A DNA stretch of 64,000 nucleotides, from NCBI RefSeq assembly GCF_001277235.1, contig NZ_CP012266.1, positions 1,860,001-1,924,000 of the forward strand. Reading direction: 5' to 3'. The notes under the pieces were generated by a model, which was not told where the DNA came from, did no database searches, and saw only the letters and a list, made by a program, of their open reading frames with translations. Source of the DNA: Cronobacter dublinensis subsp. dublinensis LMG 23823. Lineage in GTDB: Bacteria > Pseudomonadota > Gammaproteobacteria > Enterobacterales > Enterobacteriaceae. This document shows positions 61,990 through 64,000 of the stretch, piece after piece; position 1 is the stretch's first letter; every line of letters begins with the position of its first letter. The position numbers and the translations under genes were made by a program.

Positions 61990-63000
61990 TTAGCAGATCC
62001 GCGGTAAGGGTTCACTGTGCGGCAGATCAAGCGTGCGTTTCACGCCGTACAGTCCGGCGAGGCGCACCCCTTTTTGCGCCACCATCTCACCAATAATAGC
62101 CGCCTCACGCCCGAGCGGGTGGGCGCGCAGCGCAGCCAGGGCTTGTTGCGCCGCGTCGCGCGCCACGCCGATCACCAGTTTGCCCTCGTTGGCGAAGTTC
62201 AGCGCGTCGAGGCCGAGCAGCTCGCAGACGCCGCGCACGGCAGGCGTCAGCGGCAGCGCGCGCTCCTGAAGCTCAATCCCGCAGCCCGCGCTTGCCGCGA
62301 ACTCATGCGCCACGGCGTTGACGCCGCCGCGAGTGGCGTCGCGCAAGGCTTTCACGCCCGGCACCGCACGAAGCGCCTGAATGAGCGGCGAGAGCAGGGC
62401 GCAGTCGCTTGCCAGCTCGCCCTCAAGCCCCAGATTTTCACGCAGGTTAAGAATAGTCGCGCCGTGATCGCCAAGCGTGCCGGAGACCAGCAGTACGTCG
62501 CCGGGCGCAAGCTGTCGCGCCCCCCACTGGAGATCGGCCGGGATCGCGCCAATCCCGGCGGTGTTAATAAAAATTTTATCCGCCGCGCCGCGCGGCACCA
62601 CTTTGGTGTCGCCGGTGACTATCTGAATGCCCGCGGCGCGCGCGGTGGCGGCCATACTATGGGCTACATTCTCAAGCGTCGCCATCTCCAGACCCTCTTC
62701 GAGAATAAACCCGCAGGAGAGCCAGCGCGGCAGCGCGCCGCTGACCGCCACGTCATTGGCGGTGCCGCAGATAGCCAGCTTGCCGATGTCGCCGCCGGGG
62801 AAAAACAGCGGGTCAATCACGTAGCTGTCGGTTGAGAAGGCGATCCGGTCGCCCTTTGCGGTGAGCTCCGCCAGCGGCAGACGTGCCTGATCTTCCTGCT
62901 CGGCGAGCCACGGGTTGTCGAACGCCTGCATAAAGAGGCGGTTGATCAACTGCTGCATCGCCTGGCCGCCGCTGCCGTGGGCGAGGGTAATGGTGTTCAT
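61990..63000 (-). CDS. hypE: Hydrogenase maturation protein HypE
   Basis: A 336-residue PurM-like enzyme, E. coli length. With HypF it makes the cyanide ligands of [NiFe] hydrogenases: it dehydrates a carbamoyl group on its C-terminal cysteine to thiocyanate. The protein ends in the required PRIC motif (Cys336). The N-terminal LAHGSGGQAMQQLI and the ATP-site segments IAFSTDSYVIDPLFFPGGDI and VTGDTKVVPRG are conserved. Its start overlaps the hypD stop by 4 bases (ATGA). Confidence 0.97.
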   Translation of the reverse strand: MNTITLAHGSGGQAMQQLINRLFMQAFDNPWLAEQEDQARLPLAELTAKGDRIAFSTDSYVIDPLFFPGGDIGKLAICGTANDVAVSGALPRWLSCGFILEEGLEMATLENVAHSMAATARAAGIQIVTGDTKVVPRGAADKIFINTAGIGAIPADLQWGARQLAPGDVLLVSGTLGDHGATILNLRENLGLEGELASDCALLSPLIQALRAVPGVKALRDATRGGVNAVAHEFAASAGCGIELQERALPLTPAVRGVCELLGLDALNFANEGKLVIGVARDAAQQALAALRAHPLGREAAIIGEMVAQKGVRLAGLYGVKRTLDLPHSEPLPRIC

Positions 63001-64000
63001 GCTTCACACTCCTCTGAACGATACTGATGCCATGCCGCGCAGGCGCCTTCCGAAGAGACCATCAGCGCGCCAAAGGCGTTTTGCGGGTTGCAGCGCGTGC
63101 CGAACAGCGGACATTCGGCGGGTTTGCAGCGCCCGGTCAGCACATCGCCGCAGCGGGCGAGCGGCGAATCATTGACCTGCTGCGGCGCGGGCGCGAAATG
63201 CGCCTCGGCGTCAAAAGCGCGGTACGGCTCGCGCAGCCGCACGCCGGAGTGGGGAATAACGCCAAGGCCGCGCCATTCGCTGTCGCCTTCGACGCAAAAC
63301 ACCGCCTCGATCGCCTGCTGCGCCGCCGGGTTGCCTGCATCCGGCACCACGCGGCGGTACTGGTTCTCCACGCGGCTTTGACCGGCGAGGCGCTGCTCCA
63401 CCAGCATCAGCACGCCCTGTAACAGATCCAGCGGCTCGAAACCGGCGACCACCAGCGGGCGGGCGAACCGTCCGGCGATAAAATCATAGGCCCCGGTGCC
63501 AATCACCATGCTGACGTGCCCCGGCGCCAGAAAGGCGTCGGTCTGGTTATCGGGCTGCTCCAGCAGGCTTTGCAGGGTTGGGATAAGCGTAATGTGCTGG
63601 CAGAAAAAGTAAAAGTTAGCCACATCGCGCGCTTTCGCCTGCATCAGCGTCAGCGCGGTGGCGGGCATGGTGGTTTCAAAGCCTAAGCCAAAGAACACCA
63701 CCTCGCGCTGCGGATGCTGTTCGGCGATGTGTAGCGCGTCCATCGGCGAATAAACGATACGGACATCCGCGCCCTGCGCTTTGGCCTGCAACAGCGACCC
63801 GTTTTTGCCCGGCACGCGCATCGCGTCGCCAAAGGTGCAAAAAATCACGCCGGGGCGACGGGCGATTTCGGTGGCGTTATCGATACGTCCCATCGGCAGC
63901 ACGCAAACCGGGCAGCCGGGGCCGTGAATAAATTCAATGTTTTCCGGCAGCAGGCGGTCGAGGCCGAATTTAAAAATGGCGTGTGTGTGGCCGCCGCACA
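62997..64000 (-). CDS. hypD: Hydrogenase maturation protein HypD (5' end outside window)
   Basis: The 3' part of hypD, running off the right edge; about 334 of the usual 373 residues are present. HypD with HypC carries the Fe(CN)2CO unit during [NiFe] hydrogenase assembly. Visible are CGGHTHAIFKFGLD (redox cysteine), HGPGCPVCVLPMGR, the conserved FFGLGFETTMPATALT and APGHVSMVIG, and the C-terminal 4Fe-4S cysteines in GDVLTGRCKPAECPLFGTRC with SSEGACAAWHQY. It is translationally coupled to hypE and should be followed, outside the window, by hypC, hypB and hypA. Confidence 0.96.
   Translation of the reverse strand, partial: CGGHTHAIFKFGLDRLLPENIEFIHGPGCPVCVLPMGRIDNATEIARRPGVIFCTFGDAMRVPGKNGSLLQAKAQGADVRIVYSPMDALHIAEQHPQREVVFFGLGFETTMPATALTLMQAKARDVANFYFFCQHITLIPTLQSLLEQPDNQTDAFLAPGHVSMVIGTGAYDFIAGRFARPLVVAGFEPLDLLQGVLMLVEQRLAGQSRVENQYRRVVPDAGNPAAQQAIEAVFCVEGDSEWRGLGVIPHSGVRLREPYRAFDAEAHFAPAPQQVNDSPLARCGDVLTGRCKPAECPLFGTRCNPQNAFGALMVSSEGACAAWHQYRSEECEA

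Overview
The window reads as chromosome of an enterobacterium (family Enterobacteriaceae). Most proteins are near-identical in length and motif layout to their Escherichia coli counterparts, and a long run of genes keeps the E. coli order in inverted orientation: thrS-infC-rpmI-rplT-pheM-pheS-pheT-ihfA-btuCED-nlpC, ydiV-selO, aroH-ppsR-ppsA, rprA-ydiK-ydiJ-menI-sufABCDSE-ldtE-lpp-pykF. The GC-rich third codon positions and the accessory genes fit Cronobacter or a close relative (Franconibacter, Siccibacter) better than E. coli. That genus call is inference. No rRNA, tRNA, insertion sequence, prophage or CRISPR array was seen.

Layout. 1-4.1 kb: accessory block with a secreted protein of unknown function, the periplasmic protease inhibitor ecotin, a small membrane protein, two GNAT acetyltransferases and a LysR regulator. 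4.1-11.5 kb: translation operon (threonyl- and phenylalanyl-tRNA synthetases, IF3, L35, L20, IHF alpha) with its classical controls: tRNA-like thrS operator, AUU start of infC, and pheM attenuator. 11.5-14.4 kb: vitamin B12 import (btuC, btuD) with btuE and nlpC. 14.5-16.9 kb: a GH4 phospho-glycosidase and a LacI regulator with a palindromic operator, inserted between nlpC and ydiV relative to E. coli. 17-24.1 kb: ydiV, selO, aroH (TrpR operator), ppsR and ppsA (two candidate Cra sites). 24.3-28.1 kb: GPH sugar symporter plus GH3 glycosidase, ending beside the convergent small RNA gene rprA. 28.2-42.6 kb: ydiK, ydiJ, menI, the complete suf iron-sulfur operon (Fur and IHF sites), L,D-transpeptidase ldtE, Braun lipoprotein lpp and pykF (consensus Cra site).

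42.6-52 kb is the most distinctive part. A long non-coding leader with hairpins and a possible 22-codon ORF precedes a TibC-like autotransporter O-heptosyltransferase. Next comes a 2444-residue autotransporter adhesin built of strand-loop-strand repeats, including three tandem 813-bp super-repeats. The glycosyltransferase very probably decorates the adhesin before export.

52-59.8 kb: putrescine catabolism (puuB, puuC, puuR, puuD divergent from puuA, puuP), without puuE. 59.8-64 kb: fhlA, hypE and the 3' part of hypD, the end of a hydrogenase maturation operon that continues beyond the window.
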